Shown piece by piece: positions 28,598 through 38,079 of a stretch of DNA of 64,000 nucleotides. The DNA lies in contig JANFNE010000027.1 in the NCBI GenBank assembly GCA_024867545.1, positions 558,001-622,000 of the forward strand, written 5' to 3'. The translations under genes and the position numbers were made by a program. How positions within the stretch are numbered: the first letter of the stretch is position 1; every line of letters starts with the position of its first letter. The DNA is from Phytopythium helicoides. Taxonomy: Eukaryota; Oomycota; Peronosporomycetes; Pythiales; Pythiaceae. Under the pieces are notes generated by a model that saw only the letters and a program-made list of their open reading frames with translations, did no database searches and had not been told where the DNA came from.

Positions 28598-30841
28598 ATG
28601 CCCGGATTGCGTTGTCGTGCGAACAGGTTCAGCAAGCAACTTACGAGTGAAGAGGAGAGGATGGTGAAGAGCTACTCGCGTGCGACTTCAGCCAAGTCGG
28701 CAGCTCGAGCGGTGACGACTGCGCGGGATGAAGACGAAAAGCTGGCGGAATTCGCCGAGCAGGTCACTCCGGACCTGTTCGAGGAGAAGCCAGCAGCTGA
28801 AGAAGTGCGAGAGGAGCTGGAGGAGAGTGACCAAGATGAAGAAGAGGTGTTGGTGAGCAGCGGAAGGGCTGCAGGCGGTGCTAGGAGCGTTCCAGGGGCG
28901 CCAGCACGCGCAACTGGAGGTGGTTCTGCCTCTGGAAGAGTTTCCGCTGGTGCGAATTCCCCGTCGGACCCACCTGTCGACGTCCGTCTGGCAGAATTGT
29001 CGCTTGCGACCGAGTCGAAGCCGAAGGACTCGCCAGCAGCGGAAAAGACGATGTTCCGCTTGGCGAAGCAGATGCGGAGTGCGCGGTGGATGGGACTATT
29101 CGATCCCGAATATGTCGTGAAGCCGTCGTGGGTCGCTGCCTGGGAGACCTTGTGGGAGCCACTGACGGTGGAAAACATCAGTCTGCTCGCTCTCCAGACG
29201 GAGAAACTGCTCCTGTCGCTGGGAATACGGTGCAACGCTCGTCCCGACGTCGAAACGCTCGCCAAGTACGACTTCATGGAGGTCCGAGAACAAGTGAAGG
29301 AGTGGAAGCGGCGAATCGTCGAAGAACTTGGCTGGAGCGAGATGTCGGGACCCAGCGGAATCCCCCCACCGAGTGGGAAGTCCGCGCACCCGTCCCGGAT
29401 GCCTGGAACCGACCAACAGAAGACTCCATCCACCGTAGCAAAAAATTCCGCCAAGAAACCTGCAAGGAAGACGCTTACCTTCTCAGATGAAGATGACTAT
29501 GACGAGTTTGAAGAGAAGCAGCGAGGGAAAACGCCGTTTCAGCTGCCTTTCAAGGCGGAAGTGGACAAAAAAGACGTTGAGATGGAGAGCATCGATGGAG
29601 ACCGCGAAGATCCTTTTCAGGAAGTGCGAGAAGCCTTTTCAGCTCACCCAGGAGCGGGAACAGCGCAGACAATCCAGATACAAACGCATATTCCGCTGGA
29701 CACGATCGCGTTATTCTATGGCGATCGTGACCGCGGAGAGGAAGCCACGCAGTGGCTGAAGATGTTCGTCTACGCTATGAAAGGGTCGAAGCGGCCGCAA
29801 GATCAGTGGGTCGACACGTTCGAATTGCGGCTGCGCAAAGGAGCTCTCGACTGGTTCCGCCAGCTATCGCCGAAGACAAAGAGGAAGTGGACGTTGCTGT
29901 GCGAGGCGTTCCTCGAGTACTACTGCAAAAACGCCAGACAGACTCCAGCAGCCAGATACTACCAGGCTGCTCGTCGGACGAACGAGCACGTTCTCGATTA
30001 CCTGCTTCGGCTGAACGGATATGCTAAGGCAGCGAAGATCCGCATCAGCTCGTCCGACGGAGGAGCGGAACATGTCCGCCAGTTCCTCATGACGTGCGGA
30101 GACGACGAGCTCATGGATCGCTTTTATCCGCTCGGAATCGCTCGAATTGACGATCTCGAGCGGATGATCCAAGAGAAATTACGCGGTGAGGAGCGGAAGA
30201 AGGCCCGGAGCTCAATGGGGCGCCGTAGACCAGAACGAGACAATGAACGCCGCCGTGATGAGGCTCGAAACCCGCCAAGAATCAGTCTGGCGGAAGCAAC
30301 AGAGAGTGAGTTAATCGACGCGCTAACAATGCGCCGAACTTCTAGCGGAAATCGCGTTTCAGCCAGTGCGAATCGCGTTCCAGACCGTGGTCGCCGAGTG
30401 CAGACTTACTACGATGATGAATACGACGACGGAAGCTACTGGGACCACTGGGACCACGATGATCGACGAGCTGAAGACGACGAGTACGATTCGGACGGAT
30501 ACTTCGTCGATTCCGCTGAACAGGAGACCAACAGGCAGCCACCTTCATATCAGGGGCGGCATCAAGTACCGGACGGACGCCGCATGGGCTATCCTCAATA
30601 CCCGCCTCGCAACCGCGAGCTGCGAGAAGACTGGAGCCAAACGACATGTGGAGCGTGCGGAAGAATCGGTCACCCGACCCATCGCTGCTTCCAGCGCTGC
30701 AAAATGTGCCTGCAGGTTCACCCAGCGGGGCAGTGTGAGAAGAACAAGCATCTCGAGCGACTGATCAAGTTTGTCGGCACCAAATTCGACCCCAACACCC
30801 TTCCCGACGACATCAAGGAGATCCACGAGTCCTTAAACTAG
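28598..30841 (+). CDS. gypsy Gag
   Basis: About 747 residues from the ATG at 28598, which lies inside the primer-binding site; the next Met is at 28661. The first 350 residues are charged and disordered. A retrotransposon Gag capsid region follows (residues about 365-530, with GALDWFRQLSP and YYQAARR). The C-terminus has a CCHC knuckle (CGACGRIGHPTHRC) and a second Cys/His cluster (CKMCLQVHPAGQC). Gag should assemble the particle and bind the element RNA. The frame ends at TAG (30839-30841), directly after a slippery-type sequence that would send ribosomes into pol. Confidence 0.9.
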   Translation: MPGLRCRANRFSKQLTSEEERMVKSYSRATSAKSAARAVTTARDEDEKLAEFAEQVTPDLFEEKPAAEEVREELEESDQDEEEVLVSSGRAAGGARSVPGAPARATGGGSASGRVSAGANSPSDPPVDVRLAELSLATESKPKDSPAAEKTMFRLAKQMRSARWMGLFDPEYVVKPSWVAAWETLWEPLTVENISLLALQTEKLLLSLGIRCNARPDVETLAKYDFMEVREQVKEWKRRIVEELGWSEMSGPSGIPPPSGKSAHPSRMPGTDQQKTPSTVAKNSAKKPARKTLTFSDEDDYDEFEEKQRGKTPFQLPFKAEVDKKDVEMESIDGDREDPFQEVREAFSAHPGAGTAQTIQIQTHIPLDTIALFYGDRDRGEEATQWLKMFVYAMKGSKRPQDQWVDTFELRLRKGALDWFRQLSPKTKRKWTLLCEAFLEYYCKNARQTPAARYYQAARRTNEHVLDYLLRLNGYAKAAKIRISSSDGGAEHVRQFLMTCGDDELMDRFYPLGIARIDDLERMIQEKLRGEERKKARSSMGRRRPERDNERRRDEARNPPRISLAEATESELIDALTMRRTSSGNRVSASANRVPDRGRRVQTYYDDEYDDGSYWDHWDHDDRRAEDDEYDSDGYFVDSAEQETNRQPPSYQGRHQVPDGRRMGYPQYPPRNRELREDWSQTTCGACGRIGHPTHRCFQRCKMCLQVHPAGQCEKNKHLERLIKFVGTKFDPNTLPDDIKEIHESLN
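30832..30841 (+). promoter_or_regulatory. candidate -1 ribosomal frameshift site between gag and pol
   Basis: The gag frame ends TTA AAC TAG, and pol lies in the -1 frame, open through this point. CTTAAAC is one base from the classic slippery heptamer UUUAAAC and abuts the stop codon. A GC-rich self-complementary stretch (gcgggcccgc) follows immediately and could form the stimulating structure. Position and frame fit. Slippage itself is inferred. Confidence 0.5.
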
Positions 30842-33800
30842 CGGGCCCGCCAGCTGAAACTGGGCTGGGCTCGAACGGGCTGCCACAGTTAGCCGAACCA
30901 ACGCTGGATGCGAATTACATTTGCGCCTATGTAGGTTCGGCTGAATGGCTGCTAGCGGAAGACGAATTGGGACGAGAAGAAACGGAGACTGGTGAGCAAG
31001 ATGTTGGAAGGAAGAGAGTAAGGTGGTGGGATTCGACAGCGGAAATCCCGACCAGTTGGCAAGGAGCTGCATCCAGCCGTCAACTGAGTGAGGACGACGC
31101 GGAGGCAGCACAGTTGCTCCAGATGGAGCGGGTCCTTGAGCTGAAGGACGGAGAACGCCGAGGATGGTGGGCCTCAAAGCGGTTCGACAAACGGATCAGG
31201 ATGAGAGCGTTGGTGAATGGCGCCGTGGACGACACGCGGATGAAGATCCTGCTAGATACAGGAGCAAACGTCAGCATGATCAGCAAGAAGCTAGCGGAAA
31301 GACTCAACTTGTCCAAAGCGATGAGGAGGAACAAGGTCATCACCGTGCAAGGAATCAACGATAAGAGCGGCGTTGCTGGGGGACGCGTCCTGGTGAAGAT
31401 TACCCTCGGCTGGAACACGGTGTATGTGTATGATCTGTGGGTAATGGATCACAACGCAGGGGTAGATGTGGTCCTCGGGACGGATTTCATGATTCCAGCC
31501 GGCGTGCGGCTCGACATGTACAACCTGAAGGCGAAATTGCCAGATGAAGTGGTGATTCCGCTCGTGAAATCGGCGAATGCAGCCGAAGAGCCCGAGACAG
31601 GAGAAGAAGTTCTGTGTGTGCCGACAGAGCTGTTGACTATTGAGCCACGAGGCTTTAAAGACTACCGAGCACCAAAGAACCAGCCTGGAACGGCAACTCA
31701 TGAGCTTTGGGTGAAGCGCACAGAGAAGCTCGTGCCTACGGTTATTTCCGCTAGGTCGGGACGAGTGAAAAGTGTGAGGCTAACGAACGTCACCGACAGT
31801 GGAGTATGCTGTCCACTGCGGGCGGAAATGGCTGTGTGGATTCCGCGGGGGCGGATGCCCCAACAAGAAGGATACGTTCGAGTCCACTCACCGAAGTACG
31901 TCGATTGGCAGGTGCTCGCTTATTCAGCTGCGAAAGACAAGCAGCTATATCATGTGGAAAAGGAAATCTACGAGCAACGGCTTGCTAAGCAGCCGCCAAT
32001 CGTCCCAAAGCCCGAGTATCCGTGGCCAAAGGCGATTCTGGAAAGGCCAACGGCTCCAGCGGAAACTGGAAGCGCTCTGACGGAGCTGCGAGATCCAGCG
32101 GAACCGATCTGCGCTGCTGCTTGTGCCGTGAGTTCACCTGGCGGAGCAACAGAGTCTTCAGCGGAAGATGAGGAAGAACCGGACTCTGCCCAAGCGAGAG
32201 AGCGGTGGCGAGTGGAAGACCCCCTCAGCGAGCTCGAATCGGCATACGCATCTGCAGCTGCAGCAGCCGGCGACGAAATGCCCTGTGATAAAGAGCCAGG
32301 TGATACGTTCACCGGGGAAGGAGAGCCGATAATGATTGAGGACTATGCGCACGAGCTCGCTTTCCTCCCCGAGGTAGACAACTCTGGACAGAATGAGCTG
32401 GACTTTACCGCGGAAAATGTGGTCAATGCTGAGCTAACCGCAGAGCAACAAGCGCGGTTGGTAAGCTGTCTGGAGAAGCACAAAGCAATCTTAATTTCCA
32501 GCGGAAATGCGCTTCCACCGCCAGCCTATGGTGTGGTGTGCGATATCGATGTGGGGGATCACGCACCGATCAAGCAGAAGTCACGCAGGATTCCGCTGAA
32601 GCACATGAAGAAGTTGTACGAGCTGCTGAAAGGATTGCTGAGTGCTGGGCTAATTGCGTTCTCGAGCAGCGAGTGGGCATCTCCAATTGTGATTGTCATG
32701 AAGAAGAACAAGGTAGACATCAGGTTGTGCATCGACTACAAGATGGTCAATGCGATCACAAAGATTTTGGAGTATGCAATGCCACTCGTGGACGACCTAC
32801 TCACGGAGTTGCACAGCTATCTGTGGATCTGCTCGCTTGATGCAGCGAGCGGATTCTGGGCTATCGTCATGTCTGCACGTGCGAGACTGATATCGGCGTT
32901 TGTCTGTCCCCTCGGACACTTTGAATGGCTGCGGATGCCATTTGGGCTGAAAAATGCGCCGATGATATACCAACGGATGATTGATAATGCACTGTGGGGC
33001 TTTGTAAAGCCAGAGGAAGGTTGGGCCGAACAAGCGCAACGAGTTGCTCAAGCGGAAAAATCCGCTGAAGGAAACGAGCCAGTGAGCGGAGTAGCTAACG
33101 ACATTTTCAGCGAAGGAGCTCCTGAAGACTCGGTGTTGGTACCAGTGTTTGGTAGAAGATCATTCGTGGACGACATTTGTTTCGGCGCGCAGACAGCGGA
33201 AGAGTGTCTGGACATTTTAGAGAGGCTACTTGCCAGGTTCGAAGAGTGTAGGATCAGTGTGAGCTTCACCAAGAGCTTATTCTGCAAGAACGAAGTCGAC
33301 TTCCTGTCACACAAGGTCAGCGGAAATGGTCTGTCCGCCGACAAGAAGAAGCTGGGACAGCTGAAAGACCTGCCATTCCCCTCCACAAAAAGGGGCGTTC
33401 AAGCATTCCTGGGGACGTTGAACTACTACAACCGGTTCATCCAGGACTTGGCAGTCTACGGAGCGGCACTCTACCAGCTGAATGACGAGGATTTCCTGTC
33501 AGAAGAGCGACTGGGACCAGCCCGAGCGGCTTTCGAAATGCTCAAGGCAAAAGCTGCCGCCGCACCCGTGCTGAAGCACTTCCAACCAGACCTGGACGTC
33601 CATATAATGGTGTTTGCGAACAATTGGGCGCTCAGCGGAACTGTTATGCAGATGCACGGTGGGGTTTTACACCCCGTGCGGTTCTGTGGTCGCGTGTTGA
33701 ATGACGCAGAGACGAGATACCACCCAGCGGAAAGGGAGGTGCTAGCACTGCTTCGGGTGCTGAAAGTCTGCTACGGACAGCTCGCTGGACGACCGATCAC

Positions 33801-35298
33801 GGTGTACACGCGATTCTCCACGCTGGAATGGGTGTACAAGTCGAAGAATCTCTTTGGACGAACAGTCCAGTTTGCAGTGATGTTGTCCCCGTGGAGCCTG
33901 ACGGTCAAGCGGGTGAAGGAGAAAGACACCAAGTTCGTTCAGCTGGTCCATGCATCGATTACACCGTTCATATCGTTGGAGGAATCGCTAGCGGAATTTA
34001 CTCCGCCTAAGAGTTCGGCCGCGCCTGTTCCTATTGACCCGCAGCTGATGTATGCTCGACTTCCACGGTCGTACGATGGATATGTGCTGACGTTCGACGG
34101 GTCGGCAAAGCCTGAGAAGAGTGGCGGAACAGGGGCGTCGTCCTGGATCATCTGGAAACTGCCCGAGTGGGAGATTGAATTTGCTGCTTCCGCTCACCTC
34201 GACGCCGCAACTGTGAACGAAGCAGAGTATATCGGCATGAACCGAGGAGTCAAAGAGTGTGTATCGAGAGGAATCCAAGAGCTCGTCATCGTAGGCGACT
34301 CACGGCTAGCAATTCATCAACCCATGGGTGTCATCGCTTGCCACAAAGACTCGCTAAAAATCCACCTGCAAGAGCACAAACTGCTAGTAGCGCAGCTAAA
34401 ACGAGTACGCTATCGACATATAGCTCGCTCGTTCAATTCAGCGGCAGACTCGCTGGCTACTGAAGCGCTAACTACGCAGACCGGGTGGGAAATCGTCAGT
34501 GAGCAGCGAAAAGATGGACTGAAAGCACTCAATAGTGCACATAAGGAGCTATATGCTGACGAAGGCGACGAAGTGGTAGCGGAAGAGCATGTCGAGAAGC
34601 GCAATGGAGCTGAACTACCAGCGGAAGAAGTGGTGGGACAGCCTCAGCAACGAGACGAACCGGCGGAAGCCGAACAACCGTCTGGAATTGTAGCGGCAGT
34701 GACTAGGAGCAAATCACGGATCAGCGGAAACGATGGACGAAACCACCAGTATGGTGAATCTGTCGAGAAGGGACCGCCTAAGCCGGTGGCAAGAGCGAAG
34801 GAAGTGACAGAGAGTCACCCGCCGCCGGCGGAAGCACCAGACGAGCAAGAAGGAAGCAGGTTTGACCCTCAGGAGCAACCAGCGGAAGAGCATCACGACA
34901 GCTTGGCGCCGGCAGAGTCAGTGGAAACGCTGCAGCATGCGTTAGATGAGCGACTGAAGCGCATTGCAGCAGCACAAGATGAGGAATCAAGGTGGAATCT
35001 GCTCAAGAAGTACCTGCTGGGCAACATCAGCGAGCTGAGCTATCGTGAAGCGAAAGACTGCTCAAAACTGGCCGACAGATTTGTCGTGGATGACAAACAG
35101 TTGCTACATTACCTTGACAAAGGGAGGAAATGGTCAGTAGAGGAAGACCCTACGCCCGAGCTGAAACTCGTCGTCCCGACTACCCTGATACCTGAAATCC
35201 TTCAGACGTGTCATGAGAGCTATGAAGGCGGACACCAAGGAATTACTCGAACGTACCATCGCGTTCGACAGGAGTATTATTGGGTGGGGTTGTACTGA
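30838..35298 (+). CDS. gypsy Pol: protease, reverse transcriptase, dual RNase H
   Basis: The -1 frame is open from gag and runs to TGA at 35296-35298. The aspartic protease has LLDTGANVSM (about 31255-31285). Reverse transcriptase has RLCIDYKMVN, LDAASGFW, MPFGLKNAP and the catalytic FVDDICFG (about 33164-33187). The usual Ty3 RNase H region follows but is degenerate (FANNWALSG where TDAS-type residues are expected). A second RNase H of the cellular/archaeal type lies at about 34084-34470, with all four acidic residues (TFDGS, NEAEYIG, VGDSRLA, SAADSLA). This dual layout is known from some oomycete and plant LTR elements and parallels retroviruses. The TGA falls inside the integrase zinc-binding region, so this copy cannot make integrase without readthrough. 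Confidence 0.9.
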   Translation, partial: LAGPPAETGLGSNGLPQLAEPTLDANYICAYVGSAEWLLAEDELGREETETGEQDVGRKRVRWWDSTAEIPTSWQGAASSRQLSEDDAEAAQLLQMERVLELKDGERRGWWASKRFDKRIRMRALVNGAVDDTRMKILLDTGANVSMISKKLAERLNLSKAMRRNKVITVQGINDKSGVAGGRVLVKITLGWNTVYVYDLWVMDHNAGVDVVLGTDFMIPAGVRLDMYNLKAKLPDEVVIPLVKSANAAEEPETGEEVLCVPTELLTIEPRGFKDYRAPKNQPGTATHELWVKRTEKLVPTVISARSGRVKSVRLTNVTDSGVCCPLRAEMAVWIPRGRMPQQEGYVRVHSPKYVDWQVLAYSAAKDKQLYHVEKEIYEQRLAKQPPIVPKPEYPWPKAILERPTAPAETGSALTELRDPAEPICAAACAVSSPGGATESSAEDEEEPDSAQARERWRVEDPLSELESAYASAAAAAGDEMPCDKEPGDTFTGEGEPIMIEDYAHELAFLPEVDNSGQNELDFTAENVVNAELTAEQQARLVSCLEKHKAILISSGNALPPPAYGVVCDIDVGDHAPIKQKSRRIPLKHMKKLYELLKGLLSAGLIAFSSSEWASPIVIVMKKNKVDIRLCIDYKMVNAITKILEYAMPLVDDLLTELHSYLWICSLDAASGFWAIVMSARARLISAFVCPLGHFEWLRMPFGLKNAPMIYQRMIDNALWGFVKPEEGWAEQAQRVAQAEKSAEGNEPVSGVANDIFSEGAPEDSVLVPVFGRRSFVDDICFGAQTAEECLDILERLLARFEECRISVSFTKSLFCKNEVDFLSHKVSGNGLSADKKKLGQLKDLPFPSTKRGVQAFLGTLNYYNRFIQDLAVYGAALYQLNDEDFLSEERLGPARAAFEMLKAKAAAAPVLKHFQPDLDVHIMVFANNWALSGTVMQMHGGVLHPVRFCGRVLNDAETRYHPAEREVLALLRVLKVCYGQLAGRPITVYTRFSTLEWVYKSKNLFGRTVQFAVMLSPWSLTVKRVKEKDTKFVQLVHASITPFISLEESLAEFTPPKSSAAPVPIDPQLMYARLPRSYDGYVLTFDGSAKPEKSGGTGASSWIIWKLPEWEIEFAASAHLDAATVNEAEYIGMNRGVKECVSRGIQELVIVGDSRLAIHQPMGVIACHKDSLKIHLQEHKLLVAQLKRVRYRHIARSFNSAADSLATEALTTQTGWEIVSEQRKDGLKALNSAHKELYADEGDEVVAEEHVEKRNGAELPAEEVVGQPQQRDEPAEAEQPSGIVAAVTRSKSRISGNDGRNHQYGESVEKGPPKPVARAKEVTESHPPPAEAPDEQEGSRFDPQEQPAEEHHDSLAPAESVETLQHALDERLKRIAAAQDEESRWNLLKKYLLGNISELSYREAKDCSKLADRFVVDDKQLLHYLDKGRKWSVEEDPTPELKLVVPTTLIPEILQTCHESYEGGHQGITRTYHRVRQEYYWVGLY

Positions 35299-36621
35299 GA
35301 TGTTGTTGATCACGTGAGAGGGTGCGCTGATTGCAGCTCAAGCAAAGGAACACCACAGCTGAGTGGTTATTCCCCTGGAAACATCCTAGCGGAACGACCG
35401 TTCCAGCTCGTGTCGATGGATTTTGTGATTCCGCTGCCTGAAACCAGCCGCGGAAACACTTCTCTTCTGCTCTTCCAATGCTCATTCACAGGATATGTAA
35501 TCGCTAAACCCATGAGAGACTCAGGGGCGTTAGCTGTAGCGAAGGCATTTGAGGAGAAAGTGTTCCTTCAGTTCGGAGCCCCAAGCATGATTCGGTCAGA
35601 CAGAGATGGAAGATTCATTGGCGAGATATTCAGCCACTTTAGAGACATGCTGGGGGCGCAGGCTCAAGCAACGCTGAGCTATCGACCGCAAGCGAACGGA
35701 CAGCAAGAACGATCTGTGCAATCAGTGATCAAAACGGTTCGCATCTATGCGGAAGATCCGCTACAGCGTGACTGGGATGATATTGCTGAGAAGGTGGTGT
35801 TTGCAATCAACACGTCGATGGACGCAACTCGGAAGGACACACCATTCTTCTTGGTGCATGGCTGGGATCCCAAGAACACAATTGGTGCGATGCTATCTCT
35901 GTTCAAGGGCCGAGGTGATCAATCAGATGCAGCGAAATGGAGACGAGAGATATGTCGACAGCACGGAGTAGCACTGATCTTGGCCAAACAGTACCAAGCC
36001 AAAGAGAAAGCACGGCGAGCGGAATTGCACAATGCACAGCTCACCGAGGCTGAAATTCCGGCGGAAAACGGCGAACCGGACCACTCTGCTTTCGCAGAAG
36101 GTCGGCTGGTGTGGTTGTATATGGCGAGAGTTCGACCAGGTTTGGTTAAGAAGCTGGCCCACTTGTGGCATGGTCCTTTCAAAATTCTGCGACGGGTGGA
36201 TGCGTTTGCTTTCGAGTTGGAGCTCCCAAACAAGAGCGGGTATAGGTTCCATCCAGTCGTTCACATTAGCCGGCTGAAATTGTACCGAGACTATCCAGAG
36301 AGACCTACCGTTCCGCTGATAGATGGACTGGCTGAAACTGGCCGACTTGACTTTGATGAGGAGCTGTTACCTGAAGATAGCTGGGAACGAGCTCGTAGAG
36401 ATGGAGAATTTGAAGTTGAGGCAATTCTGGACGATCGGCTGCCGATGTCGACCCGAAGCGGTCGCCAACACCGCGAATTCTTGGTCAAATGGAAGGGGTA
36501 CGAGGACTCGACGTGGGAACCGCTTTCGAATTTAGCGTGTGGGGGTGTCTTGTACGACTACCTCCTTCAGCGGAAGCGAGATAACCGACTCCAGGTGGTG
36601 CAAGTTGCAGATGAAGAATAA
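35299..36621 (+). pseudogene. gypsy integrase with chromodomain, cut off from Pol by a stop
   Basis: The frame continues that of Pol after a single TGA (35296-35298), which splits the HHCC zinc-binding domain: the His pair lies before the stop and CADC after it. The stop is one transition from an Arg codon (CGA), a common residue there. The integrase core follows (SMDFVIPLP; SDRDGRFIGE; NGQQERSVQS), then a beta-barrel region and a C-terminal chromodomain (REFLVKWKGYEDSTWEP). Chromodomain integrases steer insertion to particular chromatin. There is no separate promoter or convincing start, so the segment should be silent without readthrough. Confidence 0.9.
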
Positions 36622-36762
36622 CAAGCGAAAGAAGATGCACCACCAAATGTATTAACCTGCAAATGCATTAACTCATCCTACGACGCAAGAGCAGGAACGA
36701 AGAAAACAACCCTCAGACCTCGTGGCGACTTCTCCACCGAAGAACGTACAGCTGACCGGTCG

Positions 36763-37613
36763 CTAGCTGTGGAAGGCTTTCCGCAGAGTTTTCCAACCGG
36801 AATCTGTGAAGAAATCAATGTTACGATAAGAAACCAAGGATTTGAGGGGAGACTCAGCGGCAGAAATACGTATATCGTCACCAGCGGAAGCTTCCGAGGC
36901 TGCACGAGACTTGGCTGACCGAGAAATTGGTCGCTTGCCAGCTGCCGAACTTGTGGCGGTCAATTGACCAGCGCCAGAGCACACTCGGCCGCCAACAAGA
37001 CGTTTCTGTCTGGCGGAACTGCGCGCCGGACGGGGGATCTGGTCATCGCTGTCCGAAGGATAGCTCTCAGTGGCCGAACAGCCGGAAGAATGCTTATCGA
37101 CCGGAGGTGGACTCGATGGCGTGGGCGCGGATGATTCTACAAAGCAACAAGTAAGAATCAACTCAGCGGAACTCATGAATCAGCGAAATCGGACAACTTA
37201 CCGCGATTTCCGCTGGACGGATTGCCTTTGGGAAGCGGTAGAATGGGCCGACGAACGCTTGCCAGCTTGACGCGAGCACGTTGGAGCTGGGATTCCGCCA
37301 GCCGGAGCTTGTGCGAGTCACCATTAGCAGCGGCGAGCTGAAGCTGGATGCATTCCGTGGCTTTCTGGGCAGCATACTCTTGGCGGAGAGCAGTTAGTTG
37401 TCAGAGTCCGCAGTTTTCAGCTGGGTCGTGAGAGCGGAAATCTGGCGTTGCTGCGCAGCAAATTGCTCCCGCAGGTCACCGACGAGCTTTTTAGCTCATT
37501 GGCTTCCATCTGGTCGACACCAGCAAGCGACACAACTGCACCGAGCTTGTAGGGGTCCTTCACCACCCGGTTCAGGGTGCGGAGGTCCTTCGAGCCCATG
37601 CAGGCGTTTGCTT
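36763..37613 (-). pseudogene. antisense spliced coiled-coil ORF in the gypsy 3' region
   Basis: On the minus strand, opposite to gag-pol, an ATG near 37587 opens a frame (MGSKDLRTLNRVVKDP) that continues, after two one-base shifts, as coiled-coil segments rich in Ala, Gln and Glu (LREQFAAQQRQISALTTQL; LQLAAANGDSHKLRLAESQ). A canonical intron (GTAAGT...TTTGTAG, 37137-37201, 65 nt) joins this in phase to a 3' exon ending at the stop at 36763 (NIDFFTDSGWKTLRKAFHS). Splice sites in phase and protein-like composition argue for a once real gene. I know no family. Some LTR elements carry extra antisense ORFs; here it may be captured host sequence. Confidence 0.45.
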
Positions 37614-38079
37614 GGCTCACCGCGATAACCTCACGGCAAGAATAGGATCAGCGTCGCCCCAAATACCGGGGCGATCTGCGCTTCAGCGCCCTCAGCCACC
37701 CGGAGATGACGGTGTCGGGGCGCCGAACCCCTGGGTAATCGCTTCCAGCGCGCCCAACGTCGGCGGATTCGGTGCTGACGCCACCGGGATGCACGAGCAG
37801 CCGACCAGAGTATTCGGCGAGCCGCTCAGGAAGCTGTAGGTCAACAACGAAGCGTCAGATGACAGAGCCCCATTGCGCGCGGGTAGAACACCCCACGGCG
37901 CACCTTGTCTTAGACGCGCTGCGGCGGAGAGCCACCAGAAGCCATGCGCGCGGGAGCGATCGAGCTGCGGCCGGGGGCGGTCGATGTGAGAGGCCGGCGG
38001 AAATTTTGGACGGAACAGCCGACGACAGAAAAGTTTGCCGCGCGACTCACTGATTGGCTCGTCACGCGCCAGGGGCGGT

